Both the position numbers and the translations under genes were made by a program. DNA of 40,699 nucleotides, taken from positions 1 to 40,699 of the forward strand of contig CAJWZG010000002.1 of assembly GCA_913049565.1 (NCBI GenBank), read 5' to 3'. The stretch's first letter is position 1. The number at the start of each line of letters is the position of its first letter. This document shows positions 17,075 to 25,070 of this stretch, one piece after another. The stretch is from an uncultured Gammaproteobacteria bacterium (GTDB lineage Bacteria; Pseudomonadota; Gammaproteobacteria; Pseudomonadales; Azotimanducaceae_A). Below the pieces are notes generated by a model. It was given only the letters and a program-made list of their open reading frames with translations, ran no database searches and was not told the DNA's origin.

Positions 17075-18034
17075 TTGAAAATTGCAGTCGATCTAATGGG
17101 CGGCGTGGGCGCTGGTGATCAAAACATGCTTGCTTGCCATGCCTACCCTAGCCCAGAGGAACTGGTGCTGTTTGGCGATCCAGCCAAACTTGACTCTGCT
17201 GGGTTGAAATATCTAACGACGCGGGGAACGCAGTTCGTCGGCGCTCAGCATAGCCTTTCAGGTGTCGAGTCCCCCCGAGTACTTTTAAAGCACACCCTCA
17301 AAACTTCGCTGGCCCAATGCCTTGCTCAACTTGCCCACGGGCAGGTGGATGCCGTTGTCAGTTCAGCGGATACCAAGGCGATTATGGTGTTGGGCCGCCA
17401 CCTTGTTGGCACAATGAACACGCTGCGCAGACCTGCTATTGCTAAGGCTTTTCAAGGCCCTTTGGGCCAGTTCTACTTGCTTGATCTCGGCGCAAATGTT
17501 GAATGTCCACCGGCATTGCTGCAGCAGTTTGCGCGTTTGGGTAGTGCCCTTTACCGGTCCCATGAAGACGGTGTAGACCAGCGCACTAGTCCCCGCGTGG
17601 CGCTGTTGAATATCGGCATCGAAGCCGGTAAGGGTAAGGCCGATATCAACATTGCCGCAGACCTCATTGCCAACGATGCGCGCCTCAACGGTGTTGGATT
17701 TTTGGAGCCAAGTGATCTTTTTGCCGGTAAAGCAGATGTTATCGTCTGTGATGGCTATGCAGGCAATTTGGTATTAAAGACTATAGAAAGTATGGCCTCG
17801 TACCTAGGCAATGAACTTAAGCAATTGAGTAATGGTCAGGCAGAAATGCAAAAACTCGCTACGAGTATTGACCCAGACCGGTACAATGGCGCGCTGTTTG
17901 CGGGTCTTAAGCACGTCGTGGTGAAAAGTCATGGCAGTGCCTCAGCGCGAAGCTTTTTGAGCGCGCTAATCCAGGGGCGAGATTATGTGCGCGCGCAACT
18001 GCCCGATGCTTGCCAAGACATGCTGGCAAAATAG
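17075..18034 (+). CDS. plsX: phosphate acyltransferase PlsX
   Basis: 319 residues from a TTG start (MKIAVDLMGG), a little shorter than the usual 340-350. PlsX converts acyl-ACP to acyl-phosphate for PlsY. Recognisable segments are DLMGG, LDLGANVECP, VALLNIGIEAGKGK, VIVCDGYAGNLVLK and the closing VVKSHGSASARSF. Two normally strong motifs are altered: MGGDFGP reads MGGVGAGDQ, and SAGNTGALM reads SSADTKAIM. Gene order (rpmF-plsX-fabD) supports the call despite this divergence. fabH, which often follows plsX, is not present. Confidence 0.92.
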   Translation: MKIAVDLMGGVGAGDQNMLACHAYPSPEELVLFGDPAKLDSAGLKYLTTRGTQFVGAQHSLSGVESPRVLLKHTLKTSLAQCLAQLAHGQVDAVVSSADTKAIMVLGRHLVGTMNTLRRPAIAKAFQGPLGQFYLLDLGANVECPPALLQQFARLGSALYRSHEDGVDQRTSPRVALLNIGIEAGKGKADINIAADLIANDARLNGVGFLEPSDLFAGKADVIVCDGYAGNLVLKTIESMASYLGNELKQLSNGQAEMQKLATSIDPDRYNGALFAGLKHVVVKSHGSASARSFLSALIQGRDYVRAQLPDACQDMLAK

Positions 18035-18132
18035 CTGGCAACAAAAGTTAAGCCGCTGACGAATCACGGTTGGTTGTGCGCAGAAGTGTTACCACTTGAG
18101 GCGCGACATACACGGACGGAAAAGGAAGATTT

Positions 18133-19062
18133 ATGAGTACTGCAGGGACAATAGCCGCAATTTTTCCCGGTCAAGGGGCTCAAACAGTGGGCATGCTGGG
18201 TGAACTCGCCAATACTCATGCGTCCATTCAGGCGCGTTTTGAGCAAGCTTCTGCGGTACTGGGCTTTGATTTATGGGCGATGACCCAAGAAGGGCCTGCC
18301 GAGGTGCTAGGGCAAACAGAAAACACGCAACCTGCGCTGCTGGTTGCTAGTGTGGCGCTTTGGGATTTGTGGTCCGATGCGCGCAGCAAAGCAGACATGA
18401 TGTCCGGCCACAGTCTTGGGGAGTACTCGGCACTGGTTTGCGCAGGCGCCATGACCTTTGAAGATGGCGTGAGGCTGGTGCGCAAGCGCGGCGAGCTAAT
18501 GCAGGCAGCCGTGCCCAGCGGACAAGGCACCATGGCTGCTGTGCTAGGGCTTGAAGATGCAGCCATTGCTGAGTGCTGTGCGCAGGTCGATGGCAAAGTA
18601 GGTCCTGCGAATTTTAATGCACCGGGCCAAGTTGTTATTGCTGGCGCAACTGACGCAGTGACTGCGGCAATCGAATCCTGTAAGGCTGCTGGCGCGAAAC
18701 GAGCAGTGCTGCTGGATGTCAGTGGCCCATTTCACTCAACCCTTATGCGATCGGCCGCTGAGGACTTTTCCGCCGCATTGGCCGACGTTGAGTTTGTCAT
18801 GCCGCGGGTTCCTGTTTACCAAAATGTGCACGGCCAGATTGCGACCTCGGTAGAGCAAATGCGGGAACTGTTGGTAGAGCAACTGTATTCCCCCGTGCGC
18901 TGGACTACTTGCGTTGGCTCCTTGCTCGATGCGGGCGCAGAGCAATTTGTCGAGTGCGGCCCGGGCAACGTGCTTGCAGGTCTGGTTAAGCGAATTTCTC
19001 GTGCAACGCCAACCATCGGGTTAGCCACTGCAGATGGCGTGGCAGCAGCAAACGCGCTGTAG
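18133..19062 (+). CDS. fabD: malonyl-CoA:ACP transacylase
   Basis: 309 residues, the E. coli length. It loads malonyl from CoA onto ACP for fatty acid elongation. The nucleophile is S94 in GHSLGE, with H201 in VSGPFHS completing the dyad, and the oxyanion motif FPGQGAQ is at residues 11-17. AAAAGGAAG precedes the ATG. It lies between plsX and fabG in the standard fab order. Confidence 0.97.
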   Translation: MSTAGTIAAIFPGQGAQTVGMLGELANTHASIQARFEQASAVLGFDLWAMTQEGPAEVLGQTENTQPALLVASVALWDLWSDARSKADMMSGHSLGEYSALVCAGAMTFEDGVRLVRKRGELMQAAVPSGQGTMAAVLGLEDAAIAECCAQVDGKVGPANFNAPGQVVIAGATDAVTAAIESCKAAGAKRAVLLDVSGPFHSTLMRSAAEDFSAALADVEFVMPRVPVYQNVHGQIATSVEQMRELLVEQLYSPVRWTTCVGSLLDAGAEQFVECGPGNVLAGLVKRISRATPTIGLATADGVAAANAL

Positions 19063-19092
19063 CGCTTCAGCAAAGGTTAAGAAGGATATGAG

Positions 19093-19824
19093 ATGACAGA
19101 ACGAGTAACTGCGCTAATAACCGGTGCCAGTAGAGGAATTGGTGCAGCGATTGCAGACAGGCTTCGCGAAGACGGTTTTTTTGTGGTTGGTACAGCAACT
19201 TCGGTGGCTGGAGCAGATGCCATCACCGCCCGCCTAGGTGAGCAGGGCCGAGGTCTGCAGCTGGATATCGCAAGCCCAGAGTCCGTTACTGAGTTATTTG
19301 CCCAAGTCAGTGATCTGGCAAGTGCACCGCTGATTTTGGTGAACAATGCTGGTATCACTAAGGACAATTTGCTTATGCGGATGTCGGAAAGTGAATGGTC
19401 TGAGGTTCTCGATACGAATCTTTCTGGCGCTTTTCGTGTCACCAAACCGGTATTGCGCGGGATGCTGAAGGCCCGCTGGGGCAGGGTAATAAATGTTGGG
19501 TCCGTGGTCGGGCGACTGGGTAATCCCGGGCAGGGTAACTACGTTGCGAGCAAGGCGGGTTTGGAGGGATTTACTCGCTCCTTGGCAATGGAGGTGGCTT
19601 CTCGCGGCGTAACGGTAAACGCAGTGGCCCCAGGATTTATCGTGACCGACATGACCGAGGCGCTAACCCAGGACCAGACTGCGGCCATGCTCGAGCGCAT
19701 TCCGTTGGGCCGCATGGGGGAAGCAACCGAAATTGCCGCAGCGGTGAGCTTCCTTTGCTCTGAGCAAGCGGGCTATATCACCGGTCAAACTCTACAGGTC
19801 AACGGCGGGTTGTTTTTTGCTTAG
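19093..19824 (+). CDS. fabG: 3-oxoacyl-ACP reductase
   Basis: 243 residues. Classical SDR with the NADPH motif TGASRGIG (10-17), NNAG (84-87), and the catalytic tetrad N109, S137, Y150 and K154 aligned with the E. coli enzyme. It reduces 3-oxoacyl-ACP in fatty acid synthesis. AAGAAGGATATGAG upstream gives a ribosome site 8-10 bases before the ATG. It is separated from fabD by 30 bp and from acpP by 265 bp. Confidence 0.96.
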   Translation: MTERVTALITGASRGIGAAIADRLREDGFFVVGTATSVAGADAITARLGEQGRGLQLDIASPESVTELFAQVSDLASAPLILVNNAGITKDNLLMRMSESEWSEVLDTNLSGAFRVTKPVLRGMLKARWGRVINVGSVVGRLGNPGQGNYVASKAGLEGFTRSLAMEVASRGVTVNAVAPGFIVTDMTEALTQDQTAAMLERIPLGRMGEATEIAAAVSFLCSEQAGYITGQTLQVNGGLFFA

Positions 19825-20089
19825 CGCCAGCAAAATCCGAAGAAAGCCCATATGGTTTGTCAGAGTTGATAACTGCATCAAGCCGTAAAAGGTGCAAATG
19901 GGCTCTAATTGAGACCACAATGTTCCATAGCGCTGAGAGAAAAGTTGCGTCAAATCAACAAGATAATTGCAAAAATGGCCGTTAGATAAGCCACTCATTA
20001 AGACCCATAGTTTGCTTGAATTGGCTATGGTGCCTCTATAGAATTCCGATCCCGTCGCGCCCAACACTATCTAGGGAGTAATAAGCCGT
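19825..20089 (+). promoter_or_regulatory. fabG-acpP spacer with a probable acpP promoter
   Basis: 265 non-coding bases. A candidate -10 TATAGA at 20037-20042 is preceded by TTGCTT (20012-20017, 19-bp spacing) or TTGAAT (20016-20021, 15-bp spacing); neither spacing is ideal. A separate promoter would suit the very high expression usual for acyl carrier protein. AGGGAG just before the ATG at 20090 is the ribosome site. AGCCCAT/ATGGGCT in the left part could form a long stem. Confidence 0.45.
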
Positions 20090-20323
20090 ATGAGCAATAT
20101 TGAAGAACGCGTAAGAAAGCTGATTTGCGAGCAGCTTGGTGTAAAAGAAGATGACGTACAAAGCGACGCCTCCTTTGTCGAAGATTTAGGAGCGGATTCG
20201 CTAGATACTGTGGAATTGGTAATGGCTCTGGAAGAAGAATTTGAAACCGAAATTCCTGATGAGGAAGCGGAAAAAATCACTACGGTGAAAGAAGCAATCG
20301 ATTACATTCTGGCGCACCAGTAA
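20090..20323 (+). CDS. acpP: acyl carrier protein
   Basis: 77 residues, strongly acidic. The 4'-phosphopantetheine attachment serine is S37 in the motif [11 protein letters not shown]. It carries growing acyl chains through the Fab enzymes encoded around it and also supplies lipid A acylation. It has its own promoter candidate upstream and a strong Rho-independent terminator 31 bp downstream, so it can be transcribed as a separate, abundant message. Confidence 0.98.
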   Translation: MSNIEERVRKLICEQLGVKEDDVQSDASFVEDLGADSLDTVELVMALEEEFETEIPDEEAEKITTVKEAIDYILAHQ

Positions 20324-20353
20324 AGCGTAAGTCCAAGTGTGCAGCACAGATAC

Positions 20354-20382
20354 AAAAAGGGGCGCTATCGCCCCTTTTCTTT
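20354..20382 (+). terminator. Rho-independent terminator after acpP
   Basis: A-run, then GGGGCG-CTAT-CGCCCC followed by TTTTCTTT. The stem is six G/C pairs, extended by A-T pairs on both sides, with a tetraloop and U tract. It separates acpP from fabF, so fabF needs readthrough or its own promoter in 20383-20486. Confidence 0.9.
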
Positions 20383-20486
20383 GCGCGACTTTTTTGCGCG
20401 ATAATTGTAGCTTCGCGCCTACTAAGGTTAACCTGCGTCCTAGACCTGAGGTTTTGGACTCTGAGCACTGAAGTGGATATTTCAAA

Positions 20487-21722
20487 ATGACCAAAAGAAG
20501 AGTAGTCGTTACTGGCATGGGTATGATCAGCCCGATCGGCCACAGCGTAGACGAATCTTGGCAAGCAGCGGTTGCCGGACAGAGCGGCATCGGCTTAAAC
20601 GAGTCCTTCGACACCACAGATTATGCCGTAAAAATTTGCGGAAGCGTTCGCGACTTCGACATATCGCCCTATATGAACCCCAAAGAAGCACGGCGCATTG
20701 ACAAGTTTATTCAGCTAGGAGTTGCCGCCGCAGCACAGGCCATTAAAGACGCCGGGCTTGAGGCAAACCCTGCCGACGCTGATCGCATTGGCGTGGCTAT
20801 TGGCTCCGGCATTGGTGGTATTAACACCATCGAAACTACCCACGATACCTTAGTTAAAAGCGGTCCTCGGCGCGTATCCCCATTCTTTGTACCGGGTGTG
20901 GTTATCAACATGATCTCGGGCAACGTATCCATCGAGTACGGTTTTAAAGGCCCAAATATCGCTGTGGTAACAGCGTGCACAACAGGGACTCACAATATCG
21001 GCTTCGGCGCTCGCATGATCCAGTACGGTGATGCCGATGTGATGGTAGTGGGTGGAGCCGAGGCTGCCACATCGCCAATTACTGTCGGTGGTTTTGCCTC
21101 CATGCGTGCGCTCTCTAGCCGTAACGACGAACCAGAGAAGGCGAGCCGGCCATGGGACGAAGACCGCGATGGCTTTGTGCTTGGCGAGGGCGCAGGGGTA
21201 CTGGTGATTGAGGAATACGAGCGGGCTAAGGCGCGTGGCGCGCAAATCTATGCGGAGGTGCTCGGCTTTGGTATGAGTGCCGACGCGTTCCATATCACCG
21301 GGCCAGCGGAGAGCGGCGAGGGCGGTGCTGCGGCTATGCGCAACGCGCTCAATGACGCCGGTCTGAATCCGCAGCAATTGGGCTACTTGAATGCCCATGG
21401 CACATCGACCCCGCTGGGCGATGTAGCCGAGACTAAGGGGGTGAAATCGATCTTCGGCGATGACACCAAGCTTATGGTCAGTTCAACCAAGTCGATGATT
21501 GGTCACTTGCTTGGCGCAGCGGGTTCCGTGGAAGCAATATTCACCATCAAGGCGTTGCAGGATCAGGTGATTGCACCAACGATCAATCTCGATAAGCCCG
21601 GTGAAGGATGCGATCTCGACTATGTGCCGAACGCGGCTCGGGACGTCGAAATGACTGCGGCGGCGAGCAACTCCTTTGGTTTTGGTGGCACTAACGGTAC
21701 CTTGGTGTTCGGTAAAGTTTAG
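20487..21722 (+). CDS. fabF: 3-oxoacyl-ACP synthase II
   Basis: 411 residues. Condensing enzyme with the Cys-His-His triad at C164 (TACTTGTHNIG), H304 (NAHGTSTPLGD) and H340 (KSMIGHLLGAAGS), matching E. coli FabF. It elongates acyl-ACP with malonyl-ACP and is responsible for temperature control of unsaturated fatty acids. The Gly-rich C-terminus NSFGFGGTNGTLVF is intact. It is followed after 17 bases by mltG; the pabC gene that normally separates them is missing here. Confidence 0.97.
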   Translation: MTKRRVVVTGMGMISPIGHSVDESWQAAVAGQSGIGLNESFDTTDYAVKICGSVRDFDISPYMNPKEARRIDKFIQLGVAAAAQAIKDAGLEANPADADRIGVAIGSGIGGINTIETTHDTLVKSGPRRVSPFFVPGVVINMISGNVSIEYGFKGPNIAVVTACTTGTHNIGFGARMIQYGDADVMVVGGAEAATSPITVGGFASMRALSSRNDEPEKASRPWDEDRDGFVLGEGAGVLVIEEYERAKARGAQIYAEVLGFGMSADAFHITGPAESGEGGAAAMRNALNDAGLNPQQLGYLNAHGTSTPLGDVAETKGVKSIFGDDTKLMVSSTKSMIGHLLGAAGSVEAIFTIKALQDQVIAPTINLDKPGEGCDLDYVPNAARDVEMTAAASNSFGFGGTNGTLVFGKV

Positions 21723-21739
21723 TAGAGCAGCACTCGCGT

Positions 21740-22771
21740 ATGGTTAGACCGGGCAGAATATCCCCTCGCCAACCCTTGTTTCTCTTTCTCTATTTGGGCA
21801 TCGCCGCCTGTATCGGTCTGTTGGCTGCAGGCGGTTATTATGTGCTGCAGGTATGGCCCAAGCAGGCCCATAAACACCCCGCCACAGTATTCGAAGTGCC
21901 GCAGGGAGCGTCCCTTCGAACGGTAGCCAACGCACTGCAAGATCAGAGCCTGATCGAAAACAATCTATTTTTTCGCATGCATGCGCGGGCGTCGGGATTA
22001 GACCGGCAACTACAGGCTGGTGTTTACGAACTACCAGCCGATCTTAGCCCCGCCCAATTATTGCGACGCCTAGCTGCTGGCATGGTGCAACAGCATGCCA
22101 TTCGGTTACCAGAAGGCGCGAACTTACGGTTCGTTATGAGCTTGCTTGGTAACAATGACGTGCTGTCCCAAGAGTCGGCTGGGTTGATGCACTTGGCCGA
22201 TGAGCTGCAGTTACAGTTACCCTTCGCTGAGGGCGCATTTTTTCCCGATACTTATTTTGTATCGGCTGGCGCATCGGAGTTAAGCGTACTGCAGCGTGCG
22301 CATGACGCGATGATGACCAAGTTGATGCAGGCATGGCAGCAGCGTGCACCAGACCTGGAGGTGCAGACCCCTACTCAAGCGCTGGTATTGGCTTCCATTA
22401 TTGAGAAAGAGAGTGATGGCGAGTCAGACCGCAGGCAGATCAGTCAGGTGTTTCATTTGCGTTTGCAGCAAAACATGAAGCTACAAACCGACCCCACGGT
22501 GATTTATGCCTTGGGAGAGGGCTTCGATGGCGACATCAAACGCCGAGATCTAAGGGTAGACTCACCCTTCAATACCTACCGCCATCGGGGCCTACCGCCG
22601 ACCCCCATAGCGTTACCCTCGTTGGCTTCCATTGAGGCAGCCCTTAACCCCGCCGACGGCGATTTTCTTTATTTCGTTGCACGTGGCGACGGCAGTAGCC
22701 AATTTTCGCGTACTCTTGGGGAGCACAATGCCGCAGTGCGGCGCTACCAACTCTCAAAAGGCGACCCATGA
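21740..22771 (+). CDS. mltG: endolytic murein transglycosylase MltG (YceG)
   Basis: 343 residues. A short cytosolic start, one membrane helix (LFLFLYLGIAACIGLLAAGGYYVL, about 14-37), a LysM-like region and the YceG catalytic domain. The catalytic Glu is E222 in ASIIEKES; the downstream block LQTDPTVIYALG and the closing NPADGDFLYFVARGDGSSQFS are typical. MltG cleaves nascent glycan strands at the inner membrane and sets their length. Its stop overlaps the tmk start by four bases (ATGA), and the order fabF-(pabC)-mltG-tmk-holB is conserved in gammaproteobacteria. Confidence 0.95.
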   Translation: MVRPGRISPRQPLFLFLYLGIAACIGLLAAGGYYVLQVWPKQAHKHPATVFEVPQGASLRTVANALQDQSLIENNLFFRMHARASGLDRQLQAGVYELPADLSPAQLLRRLAAGMVQQHAIRLPEGANLRFVMSLLGNNDVLSQESAGLMHLADELQLQLPFAEGAFFPDTYFVSAGASELSVLQRAHDAMMTKLMQAWQQRAPDLEVQTPTQALVLASIIEKESDGESDRRQISQVFHLRLQQNMKLQTDPTVIYALGEGFDGDIKRRDLRVDSPFNTYRHRGLPPTPIALPSLASIEAALNPADGDFLYFVARGDGSSQFSRTLGEHNAAVRRYQLSKGDP

Positions 22772-23394
22772 GCGGACAGTTTATTACCCTAGAAGGGTCC
22801 GAGGGCGCGGGTAAATCCACCAATGTAGATGCGGTCTGCGCCGCGCTGCAGCAGGCAGATATCGACTTCGTGCGAACTCGTGAACCCGGTGGAACCCCCA
22901 TGGCGGAAGCGCTACGCGACACCATGCTGCAGCAGTGGCATGAGAGCGTCGACGGTATAACCGAATTGCTGCTGGTCTTTGCAGCTCGCGCCCAGCACTT
23001 AAGCCATGTAATCCAGCCAGCCTTGGCGGCAGGAAAGTGGGTGGTCTGCGATCGCTTTACTGACGCTACCTTTGCTTATCAGGGCTACGGCAGACAGCTA
23101 GACCTCGCTAAACTACAGACCCTTGAGTCTTGGGTTCAGGCGGGTCTGCAACCGGATCTCACCCTATATCTGGATCTCGAGCCGAGCATTGCAGAGCAGC
23201 GCATTGCCGATCGTGAAAAAGACCGTATGGAAGTAGAGCGCCGGGACTTTTTTGATCGAGTACGACAAGGCTATTTGGCCCGGGCTGCAGAGCATGAGCG
23301 TTTCACAACCATCGATGCCTCCCAAACCTTGGATCTCGTGCAGGCCCAAGTGCAGCAAGTCATTGTCGACTTTATCGGGCGTGTGCAGACCTGA
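22768..23394 (+). CDS. tmk: thymidylate kinase
   Basis: 208 residues. P-loop GSEGAGKST near residue 11, the DRx motif CDRFTDATFAYQG, RTREPGGTP, and a lid region with Arg (REKDRME) as in the E. coli-type enzyme. It phosphorylates dTMP to dTDP for DNA synthesis. It overlaps mltG (ATGA) and shares its last base with the start of holB, so the three are translationally linked. Confidence 0.97.
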   Translation: MSGQFITLEGSEGAGKSTNVDAVCAALQQADIDFVRTREPGGTPMAEALRDTMLQQWHESVDGITELLLVFAARAQHLSHVIQPALAAGKWVVCDRFTDATFAYQGYGRQLDLAKLQTLESWVQAGLQPDLTLYLDLEPSIAEQRIADREKDRMEVERRDFFDRVRQGYLARAAEHERFTTIDASQTLDLVQAQVQQVIVDFIGRVQT

Positions 23395-24260
23395 TGGAGG
23401 CGTACCCTTGGCATGCCGAAGTGCTCGACGAACTCGCACAACGCTTGGCACGCGATGCGCTGCCAGCCGCCATTGGACTCTCCTGCGCAGAAGGATGGGG
23501 CGGTCAATCGCTATTGGCCCGAGCCTCCATGTTGCTGCTGGGACTGGACCAAAATCAGCAGCCGGAGGAGCTTGCCCACCCTGACTTTCGCTGGGCTGTG
23601 CCAGACGGCAGCATGATCAAAGTGGACCAAGTGCGCGCATTGAATGCCTTCGCTGTGCAGACACCACAGATTGCGCCACGCAAGGTAGCGGCTATTTTGG
23701 ACGCCCATTTACTCAACACCAATGCCTCCAACACACTGCTGAAAACGCTAGAAGAACCGCCAGCGAATACGCATATTTTGCTGTGCACGGCGCACTGGAG
23801 CAGACTGCTGCCGACGCTGCGCAGTCGCTGCCAACACTTTCAGGTAACGGGTTCAATAACCCAAGCTGAGAATTGGCTGCGGGAACAGGGGGTTGCAGCA
23901 ACGCCGGAACAACTTGCTCAGGCAGGCTACGCGCCAATTACCATGCGAGAGCAGTTTGCGGACTTCGACTTACAGCCGCTGTTAGCCGAGGTTGCCGCAT
24001 CCCAGCACTTTTCCGAGCTGGTGGATAGGGTGATTAACCTAGGCACAGAGCTTGTGCTCGCCAGTTGGTTTCGCCTCTTGATTGCGCAACAGGGGCACGC
24101 CCCCAGTCGGGCGCTGTTAGCTTTTGCCGATGAGCTGAACGACACTCGGCGGATGCTGGACACCACGAACTCAACCAACGTGCGCCTAGCGTTAGAGCGC
24201 TTGTTCCACCTATGGCAGCAAGTCGTTGCCTATCAGGCGCGCATGCGCCAAGACAGCTGA
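23394..24260 (+). CDS. holB: DNA polymerase III subunit delta'
   Basis: 288 residues. Clamp-loader delta' with the sensor-1 region LLKTLEEPPANTHILL and the SRC motif (LRSRCQHF) that acts as arginine finger. The P-loop is degenerate (AEGWGGQSLL), as expected for the ATP-inactive delta' subunit, and the zinc Cys cluster of E. coli delta' is not evident. It forms part of the gamma complex that loads the beta clamp. In pseudomonads pilZ lies between holB and tatD; it is absent here. Confidence 0.93.
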   Translation: MEAYPWHAEVLDELAQRLARDALPAAIGLSCAEGWGGQSLLARASMLLLGLDQNQQPEELAHPDFRWAVPDGSMIKVDQVRALNAFAVQTPQIAPRKVAAILDAHLLNTNASNTLLKTLEEPPANTHILLCTAHWSRLLPTLRSRCQHFQVTGSITQAENWLREQGVAATPEQLAQAGYAPITMREQFADFDLQPLLAEVAASQHFSELVDRVINLGTELVLASWFRLLIAQQGHAPSRALLAFADELNDTRRMLDTTNSTNVRLALERLFHLWQQVVAYQARMRQDS

Positions 24261-24293
24261 TGGTTAACTGCATTAACCGCTTGGAGCGATAGC

Positions 24294-25043
24294 ATGCTGA
24301 TTGATTCCCACTGCCACCTCAATTATCTGGATGACCCAGAGGCGGCCATTCACCGGGCTAGGGAGGCCGGTGTGACTGCTTGTCTTTGTATCAGCGTCGA
24401 TGAGGCGGGTTTTACCGGGGTCAAGGCCCTAGCAGACGTCCATGCCGATGTTTGGGCTACAGCGGGGGTTCACCCTGACGCAGCGCAGGGGAATTTAGAT
24501 TGGATCGAGCAGGCCTTGGTCGACGAGCGGGTTGTCGCCGTTGGTGAAACCGGTTTGGACTACCTGCACGCAGGTACGGCAACCGATCAGGCGCGCCAGC
24601 GCGAGGCCTTCGCGCTACAGCTTGGGCTGGGTGTGAAGCATCAAATGCCAGTAGTCGTGCACACCCGGCAAGCAGAGCAAGACACGCTAAACCTTTTGCG
24701 TGCCCACCAAGGCGTCGCCGGTGTCCTACACTGCTTTACCGAATCTTGGTCCATGGCCAAGCAAGCACTGGACCTAGGTTTCTATATCTCTATCTCTGGC
24801 ATCGTCACTTTCAAGAACGCCGCAAACGTGCGTGAGGTTGCAGCCCAAGTGCCTGCCGAGCGTTTGTTAATCGAAACCGACGCGCCTTGGCTGGCTCCGG
24901 TACCAAGACGAGGCAAAATCAACGAGCCCGCCTTTGTGGCCCACACAGCAGAATTTCTTGCCGGGCTGCGGGATACACCGGTGGAACGGTTACGCACTGA
25001 AACGGCGGAAAATTTTGTGCGGCTGTTTAACTGCGGCGGCTGA
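24294..25043 (+). CDS. tatD: TatD-family metal-dependent deoxyribonuclease
   Basis: 249 residues, the YcfH-type TatD. The amidohydrolase metal ligands are seen: H6 and H8 (DSHCHLNYLD), Glu in VGETGLDY, His in VVHTRQ, His in VLHCF and Asp in ETDAPWLAP. The family has 3'-5' DNase activity and roles in DNA repair and protein quality control; the precise role of this paralogue is unknown. GGAGCG lies before the ATG. It closes the fab-mltG-tmk-holB string and converges with the DPP gene. Confidence 0.94.
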   Translation: MLIDSHCHLNYLDDPEAAIHRAREAGVTACLCISVDEAGFTGVKALADVHADVWATAGVHPDAAQGNLDWIEQALVDERVVAVGETGLDYLHAGTATDQARQREAFALQLGLGVKHQMPVVVHTRQAEQDTLNLLRAHQGVAGVLHCFTESWSMAKQALDLGFYISISGIVTFKNAANVREVAAQVPAERLLIETDAPWLAPVPRRGKINEPAFVAHTAEFLAGLRDTPVERLRTETAENFVRLFNCGG

Positions 25044-25070
25044 GTATGCGCGAACTGGTCACTGCTCTGG

